Positions 44,593-54,344 of a DNA stretch of 64,000 bases are shown here, one piece after another. The stretch is from an uncultured Lachnospiraceae bacterium (GTDB lineage Bacteria > Bacillota > Clostridia > Lachnospirales > Lachnospiraceae): contig CAJTXN010000011.1 of the NCBI GenBank assembly GCA_910583605.1, positions 25,236 to 89,235 on the forward strand. The letters run 5' to 3'. The notes beneath the pieces are model-generated. The model made no database searches and had not been told where the DNA came from. It saw nothing but the letters and a program-made list of their open reading frames with translations. The number at the start of each line of letters is the position of its first letter. Position 1 is the stretch's first letter. Position numbers and translations under genes: made by a program.

Positions 44593-45459
44593 TTGAGTAA
44601 TATTGCAGTCATTACAGATAGTAATAGCGGAATTACCCAGCAGCAGGCAGAGGAGTTGGGGATATTTGTTTTACCAATGCCATTTATGATAGATGGTGAA
44701 GAATACTTTGAGGGAATTAACTTAACCGTAGAAGAATTTTTTGAAAAACTGAAAAGTGACAAGGAAATATCAACCTCCCAGCCGACACCGGAATCTGTGC
44801 TGTCTTTATGGGACAGGCTTCTGAATGAAGGGTATGATGAGATCGTTCATATTCCGATGTCAAGCGGACTGAGCAGTTCATGCCAGACTGCCATTGTTCT
44901 GGCAGATGATTATGACGGCAGGGTGCAGGTGGTAAATAATCAGAGAATATCGGTTACACAGAGACAATCCGTTCTGGATGCCATTCATCTTGCGGAAGCC
45001 GGAAAATCTGCAGTGGAAATCCGGGAAATTCTGGAAAAAGAAAAGCTGGAAGCAAGTATTTATATTATGCTGGATACCTTAACCTATTTAAAAAGGGGAG
45101 GAAGGATTACGCCGGCAGCGGCAGCTTTGGGAAATCTGCTTCGTTTAAAACCTGTATTACAGATACAGGGAGAAAAGCTGGATGCATTTGCCAAGGCCAG
45201 AACGGCAAAGCAGGGAAAATCCATAATGATTGAGGCTATGAAAAAGGATATCCATGACAGATTTCATGATAATGAGAACGGTGACATTGCCATTGAAATT
45301 GCCCATACGGAGAATCTGGAAGCGGCAATGGAATTAAAAAAAGAACTGGAACAGGTATTTCCGGGTACGGATATTTATGTGGATCATTTATCACTCAGCG
45401 TGTCCTGTCATATTGGTCCGGGCTCTCTGGCAATCGCATGTGCAAAGAAGGCAATATAG
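44593..45459 (+). CDS. DegV-family fatty-acid-binding protein (second copy)
   Basis: A 288-residue DegV protein: opening VITDSNSGIT, TSQPTPES lipid-site loop, LKRGGRITPAAAALGNLL and a C-terminal GPGSLAIA segment. It differs clearly from the copy at 12998 and may prefer another fatty acid. TTG start with GGAGG 7 bases upstream. No fatty-acid kinase gene is near. Confidence 0.92.
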   Translation: MSNIAVITDSNSGITQQQAEELGIFVLPMPFMIDGEEYFEGINLTVEEFFEKLKSDKEISTSQPTPESVLSLWDRLLNEGYDEIVHIPMSSGLSSSCQTAIVLADDYDGRVQVVNNQRISVTQRQSVLDAIHLAEAGKSAVEIREILEKEKLEASIYIMLDTLTYLKRGGRITPAAAALGNLLRLKPVLQIQGEKLDAFAKARTAKQGKSIMIEAMKKDIHDRFHDNENGDIAIEIAHTENLEAAMELKKELEQVFPGTDIYVDHLSLSVSCHIGPGSLAIACAKKAI

Positions 45460-45506
45460 TCCCGGAATAAAAATCTTCAACCGGGAATAAAACGCCGAAA
45501 TTCAAG

Positions 45507-45535
45507 TTGACATTTATATTGAAAAGTGGTATTTT
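45507..45535 (+). promoter_or_regulatory. Promoter of the signalling island
   Basis: TTGACA (45507-45512), 17-base spacer, TATTTT (45530-45535), about 50 bases before the first response regulator gene. Confidence 0.6.
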
Positions 45536-45585
45536 TAATTCATAAGAAAATTAAGAAAACACGTGAAGAAATATGAGGAGAAGAC

Positions 45586-46668
45586 ATGGATAGACAGCAA
45601 ATATTGATTGTTGATGATGAAGAAATCAATCGTGCAATACTGAATGAGATGTTTCGGCATGAATATGACATGCTGGAAGCGGCAAATGGCCAGGAAGCAA
45701 TTGATCAGATTGAGAATAATCAGAATATTGTATTGATATTACTAGACATTGTAATGCCGGTTTTAAATGGTTTTAAAGTGTTGAACTATATGCAGGAGCA
45801 TGACCTGATCGATAAGATACCGGTAATACTGATTACGGCTGAGTCTGTCAGGGATAGTGAAGATAAGGCATATGCTTACGGCGTTGCAGACGTAATGCAT
45901 AAGCCGTTTTATCCTCATATTGTTAAGAGAAGAGGAAAGAATATCATCGAACTGTACCAGAATAAACGCAATATGGAACTGCGTTTAAAGGAACAGGAAG
46001 AAGCTATCCGCCTGCAGGAAAAGAAAATCCGCCAGAATAACGAATTTATGATCGATGCACTCAGTTCCGTTGTAGAATTCAGAAGTCTTGAGACGGGAGA
46101 ACATATCCGGCGGATTAAATATTTTACAAGAATATTATCAAAGTATCTGATGAAATATTTTCCAAAGTACGGTCTGACACCGGCAATGGTGGACGAAATT
46201 GCCAGAGCATCTGCTTTGCATGACATAGGTAAGATCGGTATACCAGACGCGATTCTTTTAAAACCGGGACGTCTCACACCGGAGGAATATGAAATTATGA
46301 AGACTCATACGACCATCGGATGTGATATTCTGGAAAAGTTCCATGAGAATCAGACGGAGGATTTTTATCGTTACTGCTATGAAATATGCCGTTATCACCA
46401 TGAGCGGTGGGATGGCAACGGATATCCGGACCATTTGGTGGGAGATGAGATTCCGATTAGTGCACAGATTGTTGCTGTTGCCGATGTTTATGATGCACTG
46501 GTAAGCCCTAGAGTGTACAAGAGCGTATATGCCAACAATGAAGCGTTTGATATGATCATGAATGGTGAGTGTGGTCAGTTTTCACCGGATATCATGGAAT
46601 GTTTCGGGCTCGCCAAGGAGGATTTCTTCAATATTGTGGAAGTAATTAAAATGTTTGATTTTTCATGA
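45586..46668 (+). CDS. Response regulator with HD-GYP domain (c-di-GMP phosphodiesterase type)
   Basis: A 360-residue protein: receiver domain (residues 1-120, ILIVDDEEINRA, phospho-Asp in LLDIVMP, Lys in HKPF), a short coiled coil, and an HD-GYP domain (about 150-350) with GEHIRRI, LHDIGKIGIPD, and HHERWDGNGYP all intact. It should hydrolyse cyclic-di-GMP when activated by phosphorylation. First gene of the 45586-58805 island; a terminator follows it. Confidence 0.93.
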   Translation: MDRQQILIVDDEEINRAILNEMFRHEYDMLEAANGQEAIDQIENNQNIVLILLDIVMPVLNGFKVLNYMQEHDLIDKIPVILITAESVRDSEDKAYAYGVADVMHKPFYPHIVKRRGKNIIELYQNKRNMELRLKEQEEAIRLQEKKIRQNNEFMIDALSSVVEFRSLETGEHIRRIKYFTRILSKYLMKYFPKYGLTPAMVDEIARASALHDIGKIGIPDAILLKPGRLTPEEYEIMKTHTTIGCDILEKFHENQTEDFYRYCYEICRYHHERWDGNGYPDHLVGDEIPISAQIVAVADVYDALVSPRVYKSVYANNEAFDMIMNGECGQFSPDIMECFGLAKEDFFNIVEVIKMFDFS

Positions 46669-46686
46669 TGTTTGAAACAAATAGCA

Positions 46687-46724
46687 GGCAGCAAAAAAAG
46701 TGTTATTTTTTTACTGCCTTTTTT
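46687..46724 (+). terminator. Terminator between the HD-GYP gene and the kinase gene
   Basis: GGCAG (46687-46691) and A7 pair with T7 and CTGCC (46714-46718), then TTTTTT. It may act as an attenuator within the island because no clear promoter follows. Confidence 0.65.
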
Positions 46725-46746
46725 GTTTTGCCCAGGGAGGAATAGT

Positions 46747-48186
46747 ATGGAGCAGAATGGAAGCTGTATATTTCCGGCAGACGATGCAATAGAGATAATA
46801 ATCATGTTTGACCGGACAGGAGAAATTACTTATGTCAACACTGCAGCGAGACAGAAATTAGAGTATGAAAATGAATTGTGCGGTAAGCATATCAGTGATA
46901 TTTTTCCTAATTCATTCCGGATTTCCGGGGATGGATTTGAGACGGAATATCTCTTTGGAACTGAACTGCAGAATCTGCTGGCATACCGCAGTAATCTTAC
47001 CTGTTTTCCGGTGGAAGCCAGAATAATGTCCAGTAAAGATGATCCGGAAATCTACATATGTATGGCAAATGATATATTGGAAAAAGAACATCTGAGCAGG
47101 GAAATTGAACAGGTAAAACAGGAGGCACAGCAGGCATTAAAGGTAAAGAGTGAATTTGTTGCCAATGTGACCCATGAACTGCGGACACCGGTAAACGGAG
47201 TTCTGGGAAATGTCAGAGAGTTGTTAAGTGAAGAAACAGACCGGAAGATGATGAAGTCATTATCTTTAATTGAACGCTGCTGTGAGGATATGCACAAGAT
47301 CATAAATAATATTTTGGATTTTTCCAAACTGGAAGCAGGAAAATTTACATTAGAGTCCCGTAAGTTTCATTTTAAAAATATGATGGATTATGTAAAGGCA
47401 AATCATATAAATAAGATTACGGAAAAAGGACTGGGCTTTTTTATGACTATATCGCCTCAGATTCCGGAATATATTATAGGGGATGAACTGCGGATTGTGC
47501 AGATTCTTAATAATCTGATCTCAAATGCACAGAAATTTACGGCATTGGGAAAAATCACCGTGGAGGCGCTGAAAACAGCTCAGGTGAATGATCGGATAGA
47601 ATTGTTTTTTATTGTGAAAGATTCTGGTATCGGAATTGACCAGGCAGATAAGGATAAATTATTTCAGAGTTTTTCGCAGGTGGATGCGTCAATTTCCAGA
47701 AAATACGGCGGCACCGGTCTGGGATTAAATATATGTAAGCAATTGGCTGAACTGATGGGTGGCAGAATTGAAGTGGAAAGTGAGAAGAACAAAGGAAGTA
47801 CCTTTTCTTTTTCCATATGGGTTGGCGCATGTGAGGATGAAAATAATAGTCTTTCACAGTTCAATGATAAGAAGGAATCTCTGTTTTCGGAGGTTTCCAT
47901 GGCAATACAGCCGGATGAGGAGGGAGCTGTCCAGGATAGTATCAGAAGTTACGGCACAACGGAAAATAAGGAAACCTTAAAGAAAAATCTTTCCAAACTG
48001 ATTCTTTGTGTGGAAATGGATAACTGGGAAAAGGCAGAGATGTTTATGGAGACAGTGAAACAGCTGACGGAAGAAGCGCCGCAGGAAGTGAAGCGTATGG
48101 TTCTGAGATTAAAAATGGCAATCCAGAAAGAAAACTATGAAAAAGTGGCTGCTGCATTTGAAGAATTAAATAATTTATATAAATGA
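46747..48186 (+). CDS. PAS-containing sensor histidine kinase
   Basis: A 479-residue soluble kinase. It has an N-terminal PAS-like domain (IIMFDRTGEITYVNTAARQ), a coiled coil, HisKA with phospho-His in VTHELRTPVNG (about residue 146), and HATPase with ILNNLISNAQKF, DSGIGID and GGTGLGLNICKQ. About 75 C-terminal residues are helical and HPt-like in length but lack an obvious HxxKG. No membrane helix. AGGGAGG lies 6 bases before ATG 46747. The neighbouring response regulators are its likely partners. Confidence 0.92.
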   Translation: MEQNGSCIFPADDAIEIIIMFDRTGEITYVNTAARQKLEYENELCGKHISDIFPNSFRISGDGFETEYLFGTELQNLLAYRSNLTCFPVEARIMSSKDDPEIYICMANDILEKEHLSREIEQVKQEAQQALKVKSEFVANVTHELRTPVNGVLGNVRELLSEETDRKMMKSLSLIERCCEDMHKIINNILDFSKLEAGKFTLESRKFHFKNMMDYVKANHINKITEKGLGFFMTISPQIPEYIIGDELRIVQILNNLISNAQKFTALGKITVEALKTAQVNDRIELFFIVKDSGIGIDQADKDKLFQSFSQVDASISRKYGGTGLGLNICKQLAELMGGRIEVESEKNKGSTFSFSIWVGACEDENNSLSQFNDKKESLFSEVSMAIQPDEEGAVQDSIRSYGTTENKETLKKNLSKLILCVEMDNWEKAEMFMETVKQLTEEAPQEVKRMVLRLKMAIQKENYEKVAAAFEELNNLYK

Positions 48187-48206
48187 TCATGAAAGGAGGT
48201 GTATGT

Positions 48207-49268
48207 ATGGTCTATGGTAACGGTGAGACAGATAAAGGAAAGATTCTTATTGTAGACGATGTGGAAATCAACAGGATCGTTCTGGGAGAAATTATAAATA
48301 ATATGGGCTATTCTCCGGTTCTGGCTGAAAACGGGGAAATGGCTCTTGAACTCCTGAAAGAAGGCTATCCCCAGCTGGTGCTGACGGATATTTCCATGCC
48401 GGGGATGGATGGATATGAACTTTGCAGAATACTGAAAGGAAGTGAGGAAACAAAAAATATTCCGATTGTTTTTATTTCTGCATTTGATGATCCGGAGGAT
48501 ATTGTGGAAGGCTTTTTTCTCGGCGGTGCGGATTACATTACCAAACCGTTTATTTCAGAGGTGGTTCAGGCCCGTGTTGGAGTTCATCTCCGCCTGTCGG
48601 AAGCTAACAGGGAACTGATGGAAATGAACCGGCGGCTTCAGGTTTCCGTTCATGAACAGTTAACGCAGATGGAACTGGAAAAGAAGAATATTCTTTATGC
48701 TATGGCAAATATTGCGGCACAGTATTCCGTTTTTGATGAAGAATACACGAAGCGGCTGAGCAGTAACTGTGGAATTCTGGCACAGGGGATGCAGCTGTCA
48801 CCTTTGTTTGAAGATAAGATTTCCGATACGTTTATCGATGCCATAGAATTGGCAGCACCTCTTTGTGATATAGGAAACATTGGGATTCCGAAAGAAATTC
48901 TGCAGAAGAATACGGAAGTTACGGATGAAGAAGCTTCGATCATACAAAATCATACAAGTATCGGAGCAAAATTGTTAAGTGATATCTATGTCAGCAATGA
49001 CTATAATGATTTTATAAGTACATCCATTGATATTGTACACTACCATCACGAAAACTGGGATGGAAGCGGATATCCGGAAGGGCTGGTACGGGAAGAAATT
49101 CCTTTGGCAGCACAAATCATTTCTGTGATGGAACGCTATTGTACATTGACAGAAAGAGAGGCTGCCAGCAGGGAAGCTGCTCTTGAAACCATCCGCAGAG
49201 AAGCGGGAATAAAATTTAATCCGGATATTGTTGAAATATGCTGCAAAATATCACGTCAGTTATCCTGA
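48207..49268 (+). CDS. Response regulator with degenerate HD-GYP domain
   Basis: A 353-residue protein with an intact receiver (ILIVDDVEINRI, phospho-Asp in LTDISMP, Lys in TKPF), a coiled coil (residues about 130-165) and an HD-GYP domain in which the metal pair is lost: PLCDIGNIGIP has Cys for His and Asn for Lys. The HHENWDGSGYP motif is kept. Cyclic-di-GMP hydrolysis is therefore doubtful; it may bind the nucleotide or act through partners. AAAGGAGGT lies 6 bases before ATG 48207; start 48183 would lie before it. Confidence 0.9.
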   Translation: MVYGNGETDKGKILIVDDVEINRIVLGEIINNMGYSPVLAENGEMALELLKEGYPQLVLTDISMPGMDGYELCRILKGSEETKNIPIVFISAFDDPEDIVEGFFLGGADYITKPFISEVVQARVGVHLRLSEANRELMEMNRRLQVSVHEQLTQMELEKKNILYAMANIAAQYSVFDEEYTKRLSSNCGILAQGMQLSPLFEDKISDTFIDAIELAAPLCDIGNIGIPKEILQKNTEVTDEEASIIQNHTSIGAKLLSDIYVSNDYNDFISTSIDIVHYHHENWDGSGYPEGLVREEIPLAAQIISVMERYCTLTEREAASREAALETIRREAGIKFNPDIVEICCKISRQLS

Positions 49269-49310
49269 ACTGGATAAATTCATTATTTTTTATTGAGAGG
49301 AATGAAAGTT

Positions 49311-50126
49311 TTGATAACAGATGAAGAATTTTTAAGAATTTCAGTTTATATGAAACAGCACTATGGAATTGATATGAGCCAGAAAAAGGTTATAATAAAC
49401 GGACGTTTGGAAAACTATATCAAATCCGGCGGCTGGAAAAATTTTAATGAGTTTATGAATGATGTTGAGAATGACAAAACCGGTAAGCAGGAGAAGATGC
49501 TTGTCAATCTCCTGACAACGAATCATACATATTTCATGAGGGAATTTGAACATTTTGAGTTTTTCAGAAGTGTCGTTCTCCCGTGGCTAAGAACAAAAGA
49601 AAAAGATAAAAAGGATTTGCGTATCTGGTGCGGAGCTGCTTCTACAGGGGAAGAACCGTATATGATAGCTATGGTCCTGATGGACTTCTTCGGACTGGAG
49701 CGAAGTCAATGGGATACGAAAGTTTTGGCTACGGATATTTCTACCAAGGTATTGCAGCAGGCTATGGCCGGTATATACACGGAGAACCAGTTGAAAAATA
49801 TTCCGGACCATTGGAAAAGAAGCTTTTTTAAGTCTGTAAACGGTGGCAGCCAGTATGCAGTAAAACCGGAACTGAAACAGGAGGTTATATTCCGCCAGTT
49901 TAATTTAATGGATCCTTTTCCATTTAAAAAGAGGATGCATACTATATTTTTACGGAATGTAATGATATATTTTGATGATAATACAAAGCGGGAGCTGATT
50001 CAGAAAGTGTATGATTTTCTGGAACCGGGGGGATATCTGTTTATAGGAACAACAGAGACTCTGGACAGGAGCAGTACACCGTTCCAGATCGTCCAACCGT
50101 CAATTTTTAGAAAAAAGGAAGGATAA
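49311..50126 (+). CDS. cheR: Chemotaxis protein methyltransferase CheR
   Basis: Methylates glutamates of chemoreceptors using S-adenosylmethionine. The 271-residue product has the N-terminal helical domain (GIDMSQKKVIINGRLENYI), the LLTTNHTYFMRE receptor-binding segment, the SAM-binding RIWCGAASTGEEPYMIAM, and IFLRNVMIYFD. TTG 49311 has GAGAGG 9 bases upstream; ATG 49302 lies directly on that site. cheB starts 3 bases after its stop. Confidence 0.94.
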   Translation: MITDEEFLRISVYMKQHYGIDMSQKKVIINGRLENYIKSGGWKNFNEFMNDVENDKTGKQEKMLVNLLTTNHTYFMREFEHFEFFRSVVLPWLRTKEKDKKDLRIWCGAASTGEEPYMIAMVLMDFFGLERSQWDTKVLATDISTKVLQQAMAGIYTENQLKNIPDHWKRSFFKSVNGGSQYAVKPELKQEVIFRQFNLMDPFPFKKRMHTIFLRNVMIYFDDNTKRELIQKVYDFLEPGGYLFIGTTETLDRSSTPFQIVQPSIFRKKEG

Positions 50127-50129
50127 TGT

Positions 50130-51158
50130 ATGCGACCAATCAGAGTTTTAATTGTAGAAGATTCCATCGTGTTTCGGGAACTTCTGGTTCAGAATCTGAG
50201 CAGGGACCCTGCGATACAGGTGGTAGGAACTGCAAAGGATCCGTTTGAAGCCAGGGATGCCATCATAGAATATAAACCGGATGTTATGACATTGGATGTA
50301 GAACTTCCGAGAATGAACGGAATAGAATTTCTGCGGAAATTAATGCCGCAGTACCCACTTCCGGTGGTGGTGATCAGTTCTCTCAGCGATAAGGTGTTTG
50401 ATGCGTTAAATGCGGGAGCCGTGGATTTTGTGGCAAAACCTACAGTAACCGGCAGGGCGCAGCTGGAGGATTTTATTCGAAATGAACTTTTGGTGAAAAT
50501 TAAAATTGCATCAACTGCCAGAATCAGTAATATTAAAAAGACAGTTATGCTAAATGAACAGCAGTCTCTTTCCGTAAAGGGAAATAATCTTATAGTGGCG
50601 ATAGGGGCTTCCACTGGTGGGACGGAAGCGATTTTCTCGGTTGCAAAGGATTTTGGAACCGATATTCCGGGAATTGTAGTGGTACAGCATATGCCGCCGG
50701 GATTTACTTCAATGTATGCGAAGAGACTGGATGACCAGTGCAGAATTCAGGTGAAGGAAGCACAGACAGGGGACAGAGTTTTACCGGGACATATGCTGAT
50801 TGCTCCGGGAGGAGACGCACATATGCGTCTGGTGAAAGTGAACGGAGTCTATCAGGTGGAAGTAAAACAGGGTCCGAGAGTAAACGGACATTGTCCTTCG
50901 GTAGATGTATTGTTTGAATCCGTTGCCAGGGTGGCAGGTGCCAATGCAGTAGGAATAATTCTGACCGGAATGGGCGGAGACGGTGCAAAAGGATTGTTGT
51001 CCATGAGAAAGGCCGGGGCCAGAACCATAGGACAGGACGAATCTACCTGTGTGGTTTATGGAATGCCTAAGGTCGCTTATGATCTGGGTGCGGTGGAACA
51101 TCAGGAGAAACTGACTGATATCGCAGGAAGAACATACTCATTATTAAACAAAATGTAA
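50130..51158 (+). CDS. cheB: Chemotaxis response regulator methylesterase CheB
   Basis: Removes methyl groups from, or deamidates, chemoreceptors. The 342-residue product has a receiver domain (VLIVEDSIVFRE, phospho-Asp in MTLDVELPRMNG) and the methylesterase domain with Ser in AIGASTGGTEA, His in VVQHMPPGFT and Asp in TGMGGDGAKG. Adjacent to cheR. Confidence 0.95.
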   Translation: MRPIRVLIVEDSIVFRELLVQNLSRDPAIQVVGTAKDPFEARDAIIEYKPDVMTLDVELPRMNGIEFLRKLMPQYPLPVVVISSLSDKVFDALNAGAVDFVAKPTVTGRAQLEDFIRNELLVKIKIASTARISNIKKTVMLNEQQSLSVKGNNLIVAIGASTGGTEAIFSVAKDFGTDIPGIVVVQHMPPGFTSMYAKRLDDQCRIQVKEAQTGDRVLPGHMLIAPGGDAHMRLVKVNGVYQVEVKQGPRVNGHCPSVDVLFESVARVAGANAVGIILTGMGGDGAKGLLSMRKAGARTIGQDESTCVVYGMPKVAYDLGAVEHQEKLTDIAGRTYSLLNKM

Positions 51159-51170
51159 AGGAGTGAGAAT

Positions 51171-51563
51171 ATGAAGATTCTATTGGCAGAAGACGATTTT
51201 GCAACAAGGAAATTTATGCTGAATTTCCTGTCAAAGTATGGTGAATGCGATGTTACTGTGGATGGTATGGAAGCAGTGGATGCATTTATGATGGCTTTGG
51301 AAGACGGAGAACCGTATGACCTGGTTTGTCTGGATATTATGATGCCGGTCATGGATGGATATCAGTCACTTGTGGGTATCCGCAATCTGGAAAAGGAAAG
51401 AAATATTCCGGAGGATAAGGCGGTAAAGGTTATTATGACTACTGCTTTAAATGATGAACAGAATGTCAAGATGGCATTTGAACTGGGGTGTACCATTTAT
51501 TCCGGTAAGCCCATTAATCAGGAAAAGTTTGAACAGGCATTGAAAAAACTGAACCTGATTTAA
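51171..51563 (+). CDS. CheY-like single-domain response regulator
   Basis: A 130-residue receiver only: ILLAEDDFATRKF, phospho-Asp in CLDIMMPVMDG, Thr in IMTTALND and Lys in SGKPIN. Lying between cheB and cheA, it is the natural phospho-acceptor of CheA. Whether its target is the flagellar motor is unclear, since no flagellar gene is near. AAAGGAGTG precedes it. Confidence 0.92.
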   Translation: MKILLAEDDFATRKFMLNFLSKYGECDVTVDGMEAVDAFMMALEDGEPYDLVCLDIMMPVMDGYQSLVGIRNLEKERNIPEDKAVKVIMTTALNDEQNVKMAFELGCTIYSGKPINQEKFEQALKKLNLI

Positions 51564-51602
51564 CGAATGAATATATTAAACTATGCAGGAAAGGAGAAGG
51601 AG

Positions 51603-53765
51603 ATGGCTGAGGAATTTAATACAGAAGGCATGCTGGATATGTATCTGTTTGAAAACGAACAGCTTTTGGAGCAGCTTCAGGAAACCGTTCTGGAGCAGAA
51701 AGATGCGGAATGCTTTGATGAAGACAGTATAAATGAAATATTCAGAACCATGCATACCATTAAAGGTTCATCCGGCATTATGATGTTTGATAACATAACA
51801 GCAGTGTCGCATAAGCTTGAGGATGTCTTTTATTATTTGAGAGAATCCCATCCGGAAAATGTACCGCATTTAGAGTTAGTGGAACATGTATTAGAGGTGG
51901 AGGATTTTATCTCAAGTGAAATGGAAAAAATTCGAAACGGTGATTCTGTGGATGGTGATGCCAGCGACATTATAAAAAATCTGGATAAATTTCTGGATAA
52001 GATCAAGAATGGCATGACAGAAGAGGGGGCAGAGCTGCCGCCGGAGAATGTGCATGAAGAACCAAAACAGTTTTACATAGCACCGGTAGCAACCAGTGCC
52101 AGCCGTTTTTATAAAATTTATATCACTTTTTTTTCGGAAACGGAAATGTCTAACGTGCATGCGTATAAAACAGTTTATGCTTTAAAAGAAATAGCAGAAG
52201 ACTTATTATATTCTCCTGAAGATATTATTTCGGATGAATCAAGTGCGGAAATAATTCTGGAGGAAGGATTCCGGATACTTCTGCAGGCCCAGTGCGATGA
52301 GGAAGAGATACGTAAGATCATCGGTGTGGGATATGATATTAAAGCAGTTGATATCTTTGAATGTAAGGCGGAAGAGTTCCTGCAGGGATTTGATTTTGGC
52401 GAGCAGAACATGCAGATCGATCTGGAATCCAGTGTAGAGGAAATAGAGGCGCGGACACAGGAGGGTGAGGAAGAGAGTAAAGAGGAAAAGAAACCTCAGA
52501 AACCCCAGAAAACTCAGATTGCGCCGGGTGATTTTGTTATTCAATCCAAGGAACCTGGAAAACAGAAGAAACTGGCAAAGGATAAACCAAAGACAGAGAA
52601 GGCTTCTTTTATCAGCGTTAATGTAAGCAAAATGGATCAATTGATGGATTTAATCGGAGAGTTGGTCATTGCGGAATCTGTGGTATTACAGAACCCTGAT
52701 TTAAAGGTTCCGGGACTGAATCTGAACAGTTTTAATAAAGCTGCGGCACAGTTGTCGAAGATTTCCACGGATCTGCAGAATGTTATCATGTCCATGCGAA
52801 TGGTACCGTTAACCAATACATTCCAGAAGATGAACCGCATTGTCTTTGATGTATCCAGAAAATTGGGTAAAGACATTGAGTTTGAGATGATCGGAGAGAA
52901 CACCGAAGTAGATAAGAACATTATTGAGCATATTTCCGACCCGTTGATGCATTTGGTAAGAAATGCCGTAGACCATGGTATAGAGACCAATGAAGAGCGG
53001 GCAGAAAGCGGTAAGACCGGTAAGGGCAAAATTACTTTATCGGCAAGAACGGAAGCCGGTAAGGTATGGATTTCCGTGGAGGACAACGGAAAAGGTCTTG
53101 ACAGGGAAAAGATACTTGAAAAGGCGAAGAAACAGGGACTTTTAGATGAGAGTAAACCGGAATATTCTTATAAAGATAAAGAGGTATATCAGTTTATTAC
53201 TCTTCCGGGCTTTTCTACCAATGAGCAGATTACGGAGTATTCGGGACGTGGCGTCGGAATGGATGTAGTTGTCCAGAATATACAGGAAATCGGCGGTACG
53301 CTGGATATTGACAGTACGGCTGGCGTGGGAAGTATCATGAGCCTGAAGATTCCGCTGACACTTGCCATAATTGACGGTATTGTGATGGAAACCGGTTCTT
53401 CTTCCTTTGTAATGGAAACCGGCGTGATTAAGGAATTTGTCCGTGTTACGGAGAATATGATGATTCATGAGCCGAACGGCGATGAATATATCATGATACG
53501 CGGGGAGTGCTTCCCGGTACTCCGGCTGGGCAAGTGGTATGGCTTAAATGAATATCAGGAATCTGTGGAAAACGGAATGATGTTAATCCTTGAGGTGGAA
53601 GATAAGAAAATCTGTATTTTTGTTGACCGGTTGATCGGGGAACAGGAAATCGTTGTAAAACCGATTCCGTCCTATATTAAGAAGGTCAAAGGTTTATCCG
53701 GCTGTACACAGCTTGGAGACGGAAGCATTGCTTTGATATTAGATCCTGGTGGATTAATAGAATAA
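51603..53765 (+). CDS. cheA: Chemotaxis histidine kinase CheA
   Basis: A 720-residue CheA. The HPt (P1) domain has His51 (MHTIKGSSGIM). A P2-like alpha/beta domain (about residues 155-255) is followed by a Lys/Glu/Pro linker, the dimerisation domain (VSKMDQLMDLIGELVIAESVV), the ATP-binding domain (HLVRNAVDHGIE, VEDNGKGLD, GRGVGMDVV), and the C-terminal CheW-like domain. GGAAAGGAGAAGGAG precedes ATG 51603. cheW follows. Confidence 0.95.
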   Translation: MAEEFNTEGMLDMYLFENEQLLEQLQETVLEQKDAECFDEDSINEIFRTMHTIKGSSGIMMFDNITAVSHKLEDVFYYLRESHPENVPHLELVEHVLEVEDFISSEMEKIRNGDSVDGDASDIIKNLDKFLDKIKNGMTEEGAELPPENVHEEPKQFYIAPVATSASRFYKIYITFFSETEMSNVHAYKTVYALKEIAEDLLYSPEDIISDESSAEIILEEGFRILLQAQCDEEEIRKIIGVGYDIKAVDIFECKAEEFLQGFDFGEQNMQIDLESSVEEIEARTQEGEEESKEEKKPQKPQKTQIAPGDFVIQSKEPGKQKKLAKDKPKTEKASFISVNVSKMDQLMDLIGELVIAESVVLQNPDLKVPGLNLNSFNKAAAQLSKISTDLQNVIMSMRMVPLTNTFQKMNRIVFDVSRKLGKDIEFEMIGENTEVDKNIIEHISDPLMHLVRNAVDHGIETNEERAESGKTGKGKITLSARTEAGKVWISVEDNGKGLDREKILEKAKKQGLLDESKPEYSYKDKEVYQFITLPGFSTNEQITEYSGRGVGMDVVVQNIQEIGGTLDIDSTAGVGSIMSLKIPLTLAIIDGIVMETGSSSFVMETGVIKEFVRVTENMMIHEPNGDEYIMIRGECFPVLRLGKWYGLNEYQESVENGMMLILEVEDKKICIFVDRLIGEQEIVVKPIPSYIKKVKGLSGCTQLGDGSIALILDPGGLIE

Positions 53766-53787
53766 AACAGAAAGGAAAGGTATCCAT

Positions 53788-54333
53788 ATGGATGAAACAA
53801 GCGAATTGAAGATACAGACAGAAGAACCCCAGGTTGCTTCAAATGAGCGGGATGCACAAAAAGGCAAATATATGACTTTTAAATCGGGTAATGAATATTT
53901 CGGTCTGAAAATTCAGTATGTCAATGAGATCATTCAATTTCAGTCGATTACGGCGATTCCTGAAACAGAAGACTATATTAAAGGTCTTATCAACCTGAGA
54001 GGAAAAGTCATTCCTGTAATTGACGTCCGGCTGCGGTTTAAGCAGGAGCCGTTTGAATATAATGATAGAACATGCATTATTGTTATTAATGTAAAATCTA
54101 CGGTAGTAGGGCTGATCGTAGAAAAGATTGCGGAGGTAGTTGAAATTAAGGAAGAAAATATATTGCCGCCTCCGACCATTGGTCGTGTTGACAAGGCGCA
54201 CCATAAATATGTATATGGTATTGGCAAAGTTGGAGATACTGTCAAACTGCTGTTGGATCCTGATAAATTATTGAACGATGAGGATTTAACGGTTGTTGAA
54301 CAGGTGAATGATATGACTATAAGTGCAGATTGA
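53788..54333 (+). CDS. cheW: Chemotaxis coupling protein CheW
   Basis: Links CheA to receptors. The 181-residue product is one CheW domain (GKYMTFKSGNEYFGLKIQYVNEII, LINLRGKVIPVIDVR, VIVEKIAEVVEI) with short N- and C-terminal extensions. It lies between cheA and a chemoreceptor gene. Confidence 0.94.
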   Translation: MDETSELKIQTEEPQVASNERDAQKGKYMTFKSGNEYFGLKIQYVNEIIQFQSITAIPETEDYIKGLINLRGKVIPVIDVRLRFKQEPFEYNDRTCIIVINVKSTVVGLIVEKIAEVVEIKEENILPPPTIGRVDKAHHKYVYGIGKVGDTVKLLLDPDKLLNDEDLTVVEQVNDMTISAD

Positions 54334-54344
54334 GAGGTAATAAC

